This document shows positions 36,060 through 44,303 of a stretch of DNA of 64,000 bases, piece after piece. Made by a program: the position numbers and the translations under genes. The notes beneath the pieces were generated by a model. That model saw only the letters and a program-made list of their open reading frames with translations. It did no database searches and was not told the DNA's origin. The stretch is taken from positions 41,347 to 105,346 of the forward strand of contig NZ_JARVRH010000025.1 in NCBI RefSeq assembly GCF_030209755.1. The letters are read 5' to 3'. The DNA is from Arthrobacter sp. efr-133-TYG-118. GTDB taxonomy: Bacteria > Actinomycetota > Actinomycetes > Actinomycetales > Micrococcaceae. Each line of letters starts with the position of its first letter. The stretch's first letter is position 1.

Positions 36060-36914
36060 ATGCACAAATCTCGCATACTCCGCTCCGCTGCATCCGTGAT
36101 CGCCGCCGGAGTGCTTTTGGCAGGCTGTTCACAGGCGCCCGCTGAACCGAGCGACTCATCCAGCGGCAGGCAGACAGCGGCACCCGTTGCGCCGTCGGGT
36201 AGTCCGGCGGCTGCGGGCCAAGGTCCCAAGAAACCTGATTCCGGGCCGGATCCGGCAAAGCTTCCCGTGGGTTCCTTGTACAAGAATCCAAGCAACAACC
36301 GGAACGAAATCATCCTCGCGGATGTCCGGCACACGGCCGTCCTTATTGGGGACTCCCAGTCAGAGCCAATGGGCTCGTGGCCGCGGGAGGCTTTGGGCTC
36401 GCTTGGTTACAAGGTGTACTCCGTGGCCCGGGGCGGTACGGGATACGTGGCCGCGACGAGCAAGAGCGGCAACTACATCGATGCGCTGCAACGAGGAGAC
36501 TGGGTCCTGCCTTATGGGACGCCGCCGCTCATCGTTGTCGAAGGTGGAGGCAACGATGCCTCCCATGCCGCCAGCGATGAGCAGATCACCGCCAACGCCA
36601 ACAGGCTCCTCGCTGCCCTCAAAAAGAGGTACCCACAGGCGAAGATCGTGATTATCGGGACTCTTGCCAAGGGTGCCAACGCGGGCGGGGGGCGCCGTAC
36701 CCAGGTTGACGCGCTACTGGGCAATATTGCAGCCAAGGCCGGGGCTCCCTTCTTCAGCGTCGGGGACTGGATCAGCAAATATCAGGTCGCCGGGGACCTC
36801 GTGGACGGCGTTCACCTGAATGCTGCCGGGCACGCCAAGCTCAGTGGTGTACTGGCGGCGGACATGGCCGCAGCGGGACTTCGCCTGCAGCCGGATCCGA
36901 GGAGCGCATCATGA
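36060..36914 (+). CDS. SGNH/GDSL-type esterase lipoprotein
   Basis: A 284-residue secreted hydrolase with a lipobox LLAGC (Cys23) and a Pro/Ser-rich linker. The SGNH catalytic features are VLIGDSQS (block I serine), GGTGY, VVEGGGNDA (block III Asn) and VDGVHLNAAGHAKL (Asp-x-x-His). The enzyme could deacetylate or de-esterify cell-surface glycans. It overlaps the following epimerase fragment by four bases (ATGA). Confidence 0.92.
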   Translation: MHKSRILRSAASVIAAGVLLAGCSQAPAEPSDSSSGRQTAAPVAPSGSPAAAGQGPKKPDSGPDPAKLPVGSLYKNPSNNRNEIILADVRHTAVLIGDSQSEPMGSWPREALGSLGYKVYSVARGGTGYVAATSKSGNYIDALQRGDWVLPYGTPPLIVVEGGGNDASHAASDEQITANANRLLAALKKRYPQAKIVIIGTLAKGANAGGGRRTQVDALLGNIAAKAGAPFFSVGDWISKYQVAGDLVDGVHLNAAGHAKLSGVLAADMAAAGLRLQPDPRSAS

Positions 36915-36993
36915 GAATTGCGGTAACCGGGGGAAGCGGGAAACTGGGCAAAGCGTTGTCCGCAGGCTGAGCGCCGATGGCCATCGAACTCAC
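36911..36993 (+). pseudogene. NAD(P)-dependent epimerase/dehydratase N-terminal remnant
   Basis: The frame reads MRIAVTGGSGKLGKA, the nucleotide-binding start of an extended SDR epimerase, and then stops within 20 codons. The expected continuation VRRLSADGHRTH appears in another frame at 36958-36993; a single-base deletion between GCG and TTGTC explains it. No further epimerase sequence follows. Only the first helix and strand survive. Confidence 0.75.
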
Positions 36994-37072
36994 CTGCACC
37001 ACGGCAACCGAAGACGGAGCCCACCGAAGATTGAAGCTGGCAGAAGTTCGCGCGCCGGAGAACAATTGATTT

Positions 37073-37312
37073 ATGGTCAGCTATTCAGCCCTTGAACAAG
37101 CGTCCAGCAAGAATCCGCATGACTGGGGCCGGGCAATGGCAACGGCGATGACGAAGCTCCTGGATGCGGCTCGCATTGACGGACGGCATTTTGAACACGA
37201 GTTCCTCTATGGCGAGGAACTACGCATGAGGATCGACGAGAACAACGGCGGAGCCACGGTCAAGCTCACGTGGACGCCCGCGGACCAGGAACCCGAATCC
37301 ACGGATGCCTAG
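37073..37312 (+). CDS. Hypothetical protein, 79 residues
   Basis: A small, acidic protein beginning MVSYSALEQASSKNPHDWGRA and ending with ADQEPESTDA. GGAGAAC lies about 10 bases before the ATG. The middle has an FEHEFLYGEELRMRIDEN segment, suggesting a two-strand sheet after a helix. No family recognised. It converges on the AAA+ ATPase gene with 18 bases between. Confidence 0.6.
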   Translation: MVSYSALEQASSKNPHDWGRAMATAMTKLLDAARIDGRHFEHEFLYGEELRMRIDENNGGATVKLTWTPADQEPESTDA

Positions 37313-37330
37313 GCGGCGAACAACGTCGGC

Positions 37331-38806
37331 TTATGGTGTTGTTGCGTCCACGGGTAAGGGGCCCGGGTGTGGTCCGGGGAAGCCGGAGTGGCCACCAGGG
37401 CCGTTGCCGCCCTCCCAAGGTCCGCCCGCACCCTCGTTGCTTCCGAGCAGGCTACGGGTCAGGGCCTCTCCGTCGGCCATGAGCTGTCCCACCGCGGAGC
37501 CCAGGTGCGAGTCGCCGGGAGTCTCGCCCGCCAGCGCTGCCGCGACCACCGAGCGTCGGATCAGCTCCTTCGCGAACGACGCCGTGGTGCCGGCCGTCCG
37601 GTCTGCCGCGGCTTCGATCGCCGCGGAGGAGAACGCGAGTCCGTTCGAATACAGACGCAAAAGTTCCACCCGCTCTTGCTTGGACGGAAGTGGGATTTCC
37701 ACCGCCAGGTCCACGCGTCCTGGCCGCTGGGCGAGCGCCCGCTCCAAAAGGTCCACGCGGTTGGTGGTCAGCACGAACGCGACGTCGGCGTCGTTGTCCA
37801 ACCCGTCCATGGCGTCTAGCACCTCGAAGAGCAACGGTTTGGGCCCGTGGCCGAAGCTGCGGTCTTCGGCGATCAGATCGCAATCTTCCAGCACCACGAT
37901 GGACGGCGCCAAAGCCCGGGCGATCTTGGCCGCCTCGGAAATCCTGGCGAGCGAACCGCCGGAGAGGAGTACCGCCGTCGTACCCTCGCTTTGGCTTAGC
38001 AGGTACCGGACCGTGTGTGTCTTGCCGGTCCCCGGCGGTCCGTAGAGAAGGAGGCCGCGCTTGAGATGCTGTCCGTGCGCAGCCAAGATGTCCGCTTGCC
38101 GGGCAATGCCCAGGGTGTGGCCCTCCACTTTGTCGAGGAGGCCATCCGGAAGGACCACATCGCTGCTGGCGAGTTCCGGGCGCCTGATGAAGGTCACCCC
38201 ACTGATGCTCGGCCCATAATCGCTGACTGCGAGGGCAATGATCTGGCCTTTGAAAACACTTTGGTGCTCCATATCGCGCCGCACCTCGCCCAAGAGCTCG
38301 GAAGCGACGTCAGGGTGGGTGGCCAGAACTTCGAGCGAGGCATTCTGCCGGCCGCGATCCAACTTGGCACCGCGCTGGAGGACCGCTACGGGTGATCCGG
38401 CGTAGCTAAACAGCCAGAGCCCCAGTGCAACGGCCTGGCGCTGTTGGTCCGGACCAGTGGCGAGGTTGGTGTAGTCCGCCTGGGCGACGGGAAAACGCGG
38501 GTAGCTAATGGATTGCTGCAACATGTCGCTGAAGGACATGTGGTGCCGCTGATCGCCGCCGCCGATTCCTACCAGTCGCCAGTCCGGGTCGCGGCCAGCC
38601 AGCCCTTCCATCACGATGTCCACATTCACCAAGCGGTGCGGCGGAATCTCCTCCGTCACGACGGATAGCTCATGTGCGGGCACACCGAGGTGCCCGGTCA
38701 ACGCCTGTAGAAGCTGCTCGCGGTCATCGGCATGGTCCAATCCGGACTGGGCCAGCCGAGTCAGTGTTGCGAAGTCTTCGATGAATTTCCCCAATTTTTC
38801 ATCCAT
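37331..38806 (-). CDS. AAA+ ATPase
   Basis: A 491-residue protein with one AAA+ domain (about residues 225-430): Walker A GPPGTGKT, Walker B SIVVLEDCDLI, sensor 1 FVLTTNRVD and the arginine finger in AQRPGRVD. The helical lid follows. The N-terminal 220 residues are not recognised; they contain VLPDGLLDKVEGHTLGIARQ, a region seen before the Walker A in similar ATPases. The C-terminus is Gly/Pro-rich and disordered. It likely remodels proteins. Start ATG after a weak TAGGGTC. Confidence 0.9.
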   Translation of the reverse strand: MDEKLGKFIEDFATLTRLAQSGLDHADDREQLLQALTGHLGVPAHELSVVTEEIPPHRLVNVDIVMEGLAGRDPDWRLVGIGGGDQRHHMSFSDMLQQSISYPRFPVAQADYTNLATGPDQQRQAVALGLWLFSYAGSPVAVLQRGAKLDRGRQNASLEVLATHPDVASELLGEVRRDMEHQSVFKGQIIALAVSDYGPSISGVTFIRRPELASSDVVLPDGLLDKVEGHTLGIARQADILAAHGQHLKRGLLLYGPPGTGKTHTVRYLLSQSEGTTAVLLSGGSLARISEAAKIARALAPSIVVLEDCDLIAEDRSFGHGPKPLLFEVLDAMDGLDNDADVAFVLTTNRVDLLERALAQRPGRVDLAVEIPLPSKQERVELLRLYSNGLAFSSAAIEAAADRTAGTTASFAKELIRRSVVAAALAGETPGDSHLGSAVGQLMADGEALTRSLLGSNEGAGGPWEGGNGPGGHSGFPGPHPGPLPVDATTP

Positions 38807-38865
38807 GCACAGACCCTAGCAGGAGGGGCATTGCATGGTCAGGGGTGCCGGTGCCACAGTAAACC

Positions 38866-39192
38866 ATGGCTACGGAGGAAGACGTCCGCGTGATTTGCCG
38901 TGGATTGCCCGGTATAAGCGAGCGGCCCAGTTGGGGCCAACCGGCGTGGTTCGGTAAGACCTTGATGGCTCGGATCTGGGAAGACGGCGTCCTCACCGTG
39001 AAAACCGAGGAACGGGAAGCGCTGGCAGGAACCGATCCCGGCACGTACTTCTGGACGCCGCACCACGATCGCTCCCCGAAATTGGTGTTGGTCCGCCTGG
39101 AGGGGATTGACGTCGAGGAACTGGGCGAACTGCTGCAGGAGTCGTACCGGCTCGCAGGCGGAGGGGCACCTGGCGGGCGAGCGACGGGCTGA
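38866..39192 (+). CDS. MmcQ/YjbR family DNA-binding-like protein
   Basis: A 108-residue single-domain protein of the MmcQ/YjbR fold: VICRGLPGISERPSWGQPAWFG, a TVKTEEREALAGTDPGTYF segment, and the LVRLEGIDVEELGELLQESYRLA helix. The family has a double-wing-like structure but no proven role. There is no good Shine-Dalgarno sequence, so leaderless translation is possible. It diverges from the AAA+ gene and converges on the beta-lactamase-like gene. Confidence 0.88.
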   Translation: MATEEDVRVICRGLPGISERPSWGQPAWFGKTLMARIWEDGVLTVKTEEREALAGTDPGTYFWTPHHDRSPKLVLVRLEGIDVEELGELLQESYRLAGGGAPGGRATG

Positions 39193-39202
39193 GGGTCCCG
39201 AC

Positions 39203-40411
39203 TCAGCAGAGCCCGTTCATGGTCGCGATGGCCACCTCCCGGAGCTGCTCGAACTCCGATTGGCCGCTGCCGTCCGTCGATTCAATGTGTTTGTCCGTGT
39301 CGGATGGATACGCGAAGCTCATGGTTATCTGGCGGCTCCCGTCGCTCGTGGACAACGCGATGCTCGCAAACCAGGTGCTGCCGCCGTAGCCGTAGTAGAA
39401 GCCGTTCGTGCATTCGTCATTCCAACGCTGGAGCCCGAGGCCGTGGTTCGCCTGCCACAGGGTTTGCATGTCGCGGAGGGTGTTCGCCGTGAGTAGCCGG
39501 CCCTGCATGAGCGCTGCATAGAACGTGTTGATGTCGCCCACCGTGGAGATGACTCCCTCGGCGGGGGAACCGACCAGGTACTCCGGCTGCGAGGCATTGA
39601 TGCGCTCGCCGTCGATGAATTCATAGCTCTGGATCATGTCGCGCGCATCCCGGTCCGGCTCGGCAGACAGCGAGGTGTGGCTCATTCCGAGCGGTACGAA
39701 GATCTCTGACTTCAGGACGTCCTCGATCGGCTGTCCGCGGAGTTTTTGTACGATGGCTGCCAAGGCGAAGTAGTTGGCATCCGAGAAGCGGAACAGCTGG
39801 AAGTTGGCGTGTGCCCAAGGCACGGTCCCGGCCATCCGGAGATATTCCTCGATGCTGAACCTGGTGTCGATGGCCTGTTTGGGCGGCATGGCCTTCAAGA
39901 TGGCTTGCGGTGCGTCGGGCAGGCCGGAGCTGTGGTTCAACAAGGAGCGGATCGTGACGGGGCCGGGCGGGTGGACGAGCTGCTCGAATTCCGGGAAGTA
40001 CTCCGTGACGGGGTCCTCAAGGCCTAGCTTTCCTTCCTGGACAAGCTTGAGCACCGAGACCGCCACCATTGACTGCGTGATGCCGCCGGCCTGGATCCGG
40101 TCGGTCACGGCTACCGGTTCGCCGGTCTCGACGTCTTGGCTGCCGTAGGCCTGGGACCATTCCCGGCCCCGGACTTTGATCTGGACGACAACGGCAGGCG
40201 CGCCCCGGTTGAGCATTTCATGCGCGAAGAAATCCGCAACAGGGGATTCAGGAAGTGCTGCTTGCGCATCGGACGTCGAGGTACCCGGCAGGGGTTCACT
40301 TGTCAGAGGGTAGGTGCAAGCGCCGGACGCCAAGGTCAAAGCCAGGACGACGGCCACCCGGAATCCCGCCCGGGATACGCGGGAAGTGTGAGAGGCCCGC
40401 GCAGCCTCCAT
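39203..40411 (-). CDS. Class C beta-lactamase/serine-hydrolase-fold lipoprotein lacking catalytic residues
   Basis: A 402-residue protein with a signal peptide and lipobox SGAC (Cys32). The fold is recognised from VLKLVQEGKLGLEDPVTEYFP, TIRSLLNHSSGLPD and later segments. Aligned to the family, the S-x-x-K motif reads G110-I-T-Q113, so both the nucleophile and the lysine are missing. The Y-x-N motif reads F209-S-D211. It is therefore probably not a working hydrolase but a binding or structural pseudoenzyme. The frame is intact with a strong Shine-Dalgarno sequence (AGGAGG), which argues for retained function. Confidence 0.85.
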   Translation of the reverse strand: MEAARASHTSRVSRAGFRVAVVLALTLASGACTYPLTSEPLPGTSTSDAQAALPESPVADFFAHEMLNRGAPAVVVQIKVRGREWSQAYGSQDVETGEPVAVTDRIQAGGITQSMVAVSVLKLVQEGKLGLEDPVTEYFPEFEQLVHPPGPVTIRSLLNHSSGLPDAPQAILKAMPPKQAIDTRFSIEEYLRMAGTVPWAHANFQLFRFSDANYFALAAIVQKLRGQPIEDVLKSEIFVPLGMSHTSLSAEPDRDARDMIQSYEFIDGERINASQPEYLVGSPAEGVISTVGDINTFYAALMQGRLLTANTLRDMQTLWQANHGLGLQRWNDECTNGFYYGYGGSTWFASIALSTSDGSRQITMSFAYPSDTDKHIESTDGSGQSEFEQLREVAIATMNGLC

Positions 40412-40514
40412 GGCTGCCTCCTGAAGCTACGCTGCGGGCAACGGCTTGGCGCCCTTGCCCCCGTAGTTTCGATCGTCCTCTTCGGAAGCGCGGGGGTCAA
40501 CGTTGAGAACGCGG

Positions 40515-40560
40515 GTGCGGCCCGGGGGCTGCGTTCCAAAACGCAGCCCCCGGGCCACAC
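40515..40560. repeat. Hairpin repeat family C, copy 1
   Basis: Two 21-base arms (GTGCGGCCCGGGGGCTGCGTT and its near-complement) flank a 4-base loop; only one position mismatches. The same core and the trailing CCACGAT occur at 52656-52701. It lies between the beta-lactamase-like gene and allE. Its position could allow transcription termination, although no T-tract follows. Confidence 0.85.
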
Positions 40561-40587
40561 CCACGATTCAGACGGAAACGGGAAACC

Positions 40588-41403
40588 CTAGGTCAGTTTG
40601 ATCTGCCGGTTCATGTCCTTGTACAGCAAGTAACGGAACTGGCCCGGGCCGCCGGCGTAGCAGGCCTGCGGGCAGAAGGCGCGGAGCCACATGAAGTCGC
40701 CGGCTTCCACTTCCACCCAGTCGTTGTTGAGCAGGTACATGGCTTTGCCCTCAAGCACGTAGAGGCCGTGCTCCATGACGTGGGTCTCCGGGAACGGGAT
40801 GACCCCGCCCGGCTGGAACGTCACAATGTTCACCTGCATGTCGTGGGCCAGGTCGCTGGAATCCGTGAAGCGGGTGGTCTTCCAGGCGCCGTCGGTGTCC
40901 GGCATCGCCGTGGGTTCCACCTCGGCGTCACTCGTGACGAACGACTTTGCCTCGTAACCCTCAAGCCGTTCGTAGGCCTTGCGGATCCATTGGAAGGAGA
41001 CGATGTCGTCGGAGACGTTTTCCAGGCCCCAAGAGGCGCCGGCGGCCAGGTAGGCATATCCGCCCTCCTCGAGCTCGTGCAGTTCGCCGTCGAGGGTCAG
41101 GTTGACCTTGCCCTTGGTGACGAAGACGACGCCTTCGACGCCTGCCTCGAACTCGGCCTTCGGAGCGCCGCCTCCCGGGCCGATCTCCACGATCAGCTGG
41201 GAGAACGTGGTGGCGAATCCGGAAATCGGGCGGGCCAGGATCCAGGAACGGGTGTTGGAGAAACCCGGCAGGGTGCTGGTCACGATGTCGGTCATGACAC
41301 CCTTGGGGATCACGGTGTAGGCCTCGGTGACGATGGCCCGTTCCGTGGTGAGGTGGGTCTGCGGCGGCAGCCCGCCCTGGGGGTAGTAGTACTTTCCCAT
41401 CAT
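40588..41403 (-). CDS. allE: (S)-ureidoglycine aminohydrolase
   Basis: A 271-residue double-cupin enzyme similar to E. coli AllE, which releases ammonia from (S)-ureidoglycine to give ureidoglycolate. The second cupin carries the metal-binding motif ETHVMEHG and the later Gln in CPQACYAGG; the first has VEGVVFVTKGKV. It is last in the minus-strand set malic enzyme, malate synthase, DUF6986, allE. The preceding gene ends seven bases upstream of its start. This sets the ureide end of the purine pathway. AAGGA precedes the ATG. Confidence 0.9.
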   Translation of the reverse strand: MMGKYYYPQGGLPPQTHLTTERAIVTEAYTVIPKGVMTDIVTSTLPGFSNTRSWILARPISGFATTFSQLIVEIGPGGGAPKAEFEAGVEGVVFVTKGKVNLTLDGELHELEEGGYAYLAAGASWGLENVSDDIVSFQWIRKAYERLEGYEAKSFVTSDAEVEPTAMPDTDGAWKTTRFTDSSDLAHDMQVNIVTFQPGGVIPFPETHVMEHGLYVLEGKAMYLLNNDWVEVEAGDFMWLRAFCPQACYAGGPGQFRYLLYKDMNRQIKLT

Positions 41404-41410
41404 TGGATCC

Positions 41411-42691
41411 TTACTTGGAGGTGGATTGTGCCAGCCGGGGATGCGCCAGTGCAGTCAGCCGGGAGAGTTCGACGCCGGCAAGCGCCAGCACTTCTTCGGA
41501 ACCCACCGCTCCGCACTGGACGCCGCGCAGGACGAAGGCGGCGAGGGCGCGGGCAGTGGCGGGTTCGTCCATGACGCCGCCTTCGGTGCGGTCCACGTAG
41601 TTGCGGAGGCGGGCCGCGGCAGCAGGCAGGCCCTCGCGGTAGAAGGCATACGTTGCCGCGAACCGGCTCGGCAACTGGGCAGCGTGCAGGTCCCAGCCCT
41701 GGTAGTAGCCGCGTTCAAGGGAACGGCGGACCAGCCGGCCGTGCAGCTTCCACGCATTTTCCACGTTGTCGCCCACCGGGATGATGTTGGTGGAGCCATC
41801 GGAGAGCCGGATCCCCGTGCCCGCAACGGCCAACTGCATGACTTCCTTGGCGAAATCCGCCACCGGGTGCTCCATGGACTGGTACTCCGCGGAGATCTGC
41901 AGCGAAGCGGAGTAGTCGTAGGTGCCGTAGTGCAGTGCGCTGATGCGGCCAGGAACTGCGTGCGGAAGCTGGGCCACGGGGGAAGTTCCCTCCGGGCCGA
42001 GGATCAGCTGCGGTGTCTCCACCTGGACCTCGAAACGGAGCCGGCCCGCCGGAAGGGAGTGGATCTCTTCGAGCCGGGAGACCGCGTAGTCCATTGCCTG
42101 TACCTGGGCCACCGTGGTGACTTTCGGCAGGGTCAGGATGAGGCCCTCGGGCAGCTCCCCGGCCGAGGCCAAAGTGGAGACGAACAGGTCCAGGGTCTTC
42201 AGGCCACGTGCCCGGGTGGGCGCCTCGAAGCACTTGAACCGGATGCCGATGAACGGCGGGGCAGAACCCGCCGCAACGGCTTCGCTGACAGCCTGCGCAG
42301 CCGCTACGGCCGCGACGTCTTCTGCTTCGTCGCCCCGGTCGCCGTAGCCGTCCTCGAAGTCGAGTCGCAAGTCCTCGATCGGTTCGCTGCGAAGCTTGGC
42401 AGCCACACGGGTGGCGACGGAGGCAGCCAGTTCGGGCTCCTGGCCCAGCAACGCACCGAGCCTTTCGAGACCGCCGTGGGCCTCCGCCGTCGTGATCGCC
42501 TGGGCGCCCCATTCCGCGGAGAGCGACGGCGTGAAACGGTCCGCCGGGACGTATACCGTGTGCACGGGCTGGCGGGTGCCGTCGTCGCCGGGGTAGTTGC
42601 GCTCCAGGAGCTGGTCGGTGGCGGCCAGCTGGGAGTCGATCGCGGCGAAATCCGACGGAGTCAGGGAAGCCGGGAAGGAGGAAGCGGCCAT
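41411..42691 (-). CDS. DUF6986 family protein, HpcH/HpaI/CitE-like aldolase fold
   Basis: A 426-residue TIM-barrel-like protein of the HpcH/HpaI aldolase/citrate lyase class. Probable metal-binding and substrate residues are in RLDFEDGYGDR (about 109-119), Glu225 in EVQVETPQ and Asp259 in YGTYDYSAS. Its reaction is unknown. It lies between malate synthase (which ends two bases before its start) and allE, so it probably acts on a glyoxylate- or malyl-CoA-like compound, or in ureidoglycolate turnover. Start has GTAGGA directly upstream. Confidence 0.75.
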   Translation of the reverse strand: MAASSFPASLTPSDFAAIDSQLAATDQLLERNYPGDDGTRQPVHTVYVPADRFTPSLSAEWGAQAITTAEAHGGLERLGALLGQEPELAASVATRVAAKLRSEPIEDLRLDFEDGYGDRGDEAEDVAAVAAAQAVSEAVAAGSAPPFIGIRFKCFEAPTRARGLKTLDLFVSTLASAGELPEGLILTLPKVTTVAQVQAMDYAVSRLEEIHSLPAGRLRFEVQVETPQLILGPEGTSPVAQLPHAVPGRISALHYGTYDYSASLQISAEYQSMEHPVADFAKEVMQLAVAGTGIRLSDGSTNIIPVGDNVENAWKLHGRLVRRSLERGYYQGWDLHAAQLPSRFAATYAFYREGLPAAAARLRNYVDRTEGGVMDEPATARALAAFVLRGVQCGAVGSEEVLALAGVELSRLTALAHPRLAQSTSK

Positions 42692-42693
42692 TC

Positions 42694-44289
42694 CTACACC
42701 AGCTCGTAGGCGGGAGTGGTCAGGAAGTCCGTGTAGTCCTCGGAGAGACAGATGTCCGCGATCAGGCGGCTGGCGGGCTCGTAGAACTTCTCGAAGGACT
42801 CGGCGTCAACCTCGCTGCGCAGGCGGTCGGTCTCTTCGCCGAGGATCCGGGTGACTAGTTCGCGGGTGACCGTGTTGCCCGTGTCGGCAAGGACGGACTT
42901 GTTGCGGATCTGCTGCCACACCTGTGAACGGGAGATTTCCGCGGTGGCGGCGTCTTCCATGAGGTTGTGGATCGCGACGGCGCCGCTGCCGGAGAGCCAT
43001 ACGGCGGTGTACGCGACGGCGACGTAGAGGTTCAGGCGAAGCCCGCCCTCGGTCACGTGGCCACCAGCGGATGAGATGTCCAACAGCTGCTCGGCAGTCA
43101 CGGAGACCTCGGGGCGCTGCTTGTCCAGTTGGTTCGGCTTGTCGCCCAGGACCGAGTCGAACACTTCCCGGCATGTGGAGACGAGGTCCGGGTGCGCCAC
43201 CCAGGAACCATCGAAACCGTCGTTGGCCTCGCGGGTCTTGTCCGCGCGCACCTTCTCGAAGGCCTGGGCCGTGACTTCGGGCTCGCGGCGGTTCGGGATG
43301 ACGGCAGCCATGCCGCCCATGGCGAACGCACCGCGCTTGTGGCAGGTCTTGACCAGCAGTTCCGTGTAGGCGCGCATGAACGGAGCAGTCATGACCACGG
43401 ACGCGCGGTCCGGCAGGATGAAGGACTCGCCGGCATCGCGGAAGTACTTGACGATGCTGAAGAGGTAGTCCCAACGGCCGGCGTTCAGGCCGGACGCGTG
43501 GTCCCGCAGTTCGTAGAGGAACTCGTCCATTTCGAATGCTGCCGGGATGGTTTCGATCAGCATCGTGGCACGCACGCTGCCCTGCGGGATCCCGAGGTAG
43601 TCCTGGGCGAAGACGAAGATGTCGTTCCACAGGCGGGCCTCAAGGTGGCTTTCCATCTTGGGCAGGTAGTAGTACGGGCCGTGGCCATTGAGCAGGAGCT
43701 GCTTGGCCACGTGGAAGAAGTGCAGGCCGAAGTCCACCAGCGCGCCCACGGTGGGTTCGCCGTCGAGCAGCAAGTGCCGTTCGTCCATGTGCCAGCCGCG
43801 GGGGCGGGCGACGACGACGGCGAGCGGCGCGTCCGTGCGGAGCCGGTATTCCTTGCCCTCCGGGGAGGTGTAGCTCAGCGTGCCCTGGGCGGCGTCGCGG
43901 AGGTTGAGGATGGCGTCAATGACGTTCGCCCACGTCGGGGTGCTGGCGTCCTCGAGGTCGGCGAGCCATACCTTGGCGCCGGAGTTCAAGGCATTGATGG
44001 CCATCTTGGCCGGGGAAGCCGGGCCGGTCATCTCGACCCGGCGGTCCTGCAAGGCGCGGGGTGCTTCGGCAACCTTCCAGTCGCTGTCGCGGATGTCCTG
44101 CGTTTCGGGCAGGAAATCGAGGCGTCCGGTGCGGGCCACTTCTTCACGCTTCGCGACGCGCGCCGCCAGCAGCTCGGTGCGGGTGCCCGCGAAACGGCGG
44201 TGCAGTTCCTCCACGAAGGCCAACGCCTTGGGAGTCAGGATTTCCTCGGCTCGTTCGATCGGCCGGGGGTCTGTGACTGTGAGAGCCAT
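42694..44289 (-). CDS. aceB: Malate synthase A
   Basis: A 531-residue enzyme that condenses glyoxylate with acetyl-CoA to malate. Signatures are VWLADLEDASTPTWAN, the VVARPRGWHMDE segment with the catalytic Arg, MLIETIPAAFEMDEFLYEL and DGSWVAHPDL. The length fits the A form rather than the longer G form. GGAAAGGA precedes the ATG. In this cluster it disposes of glyoxylate made from ureidoglycolate; no isocitrate lyase gene is nearby. Confidence 0.96.
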   Translation of the reverse strand: MALTVTDPRPIERAEEILTPKALAFVEELHRRFAGTRTELLAARVAKREEVARTGRLDFLPETQDIRDSDWKVAEAPRALQDRRVEMTGPASPAKMAINALNSGAKVWLADLEDASTPTWANVIDAILNLRDAAQGTLSYTSPEGKEYRLRTDAPLAVVVARPRGWHMDERHLLLDGEPTVGALVDFGLHFFHVAKQLLLNGHGPYYYLPKMESHLEARLWNDIFVFAQDYLGIPQGSVRATMLIETIPAAFEMDEFLYELRDHASGLNAGRWDYLFSIVKYFRDAGESFILPDRASVVMTAPFMRAYTELLVKTCHKRGAFAMGGMAAVIPNRREPEVTAQAFEKVRADKTREANDGFDGSWVAHPDLVSTCREVFDSVLGDKPNQLDKQRPEVSVTAEQLLDISSAGGHVTEGGLRLNLYVAVAYTAVWLSGSGAVAIHNLMEDAATAEISRSQVWQQIRNKSVLADTGNTVTRELVTRILGEETDRLRSEVDAESFEKFYEPASRLIADICLSEDYTDFLTTPAYELV

Positions 44290-44303
44290 GGGATGGTCCT
44301 TTC

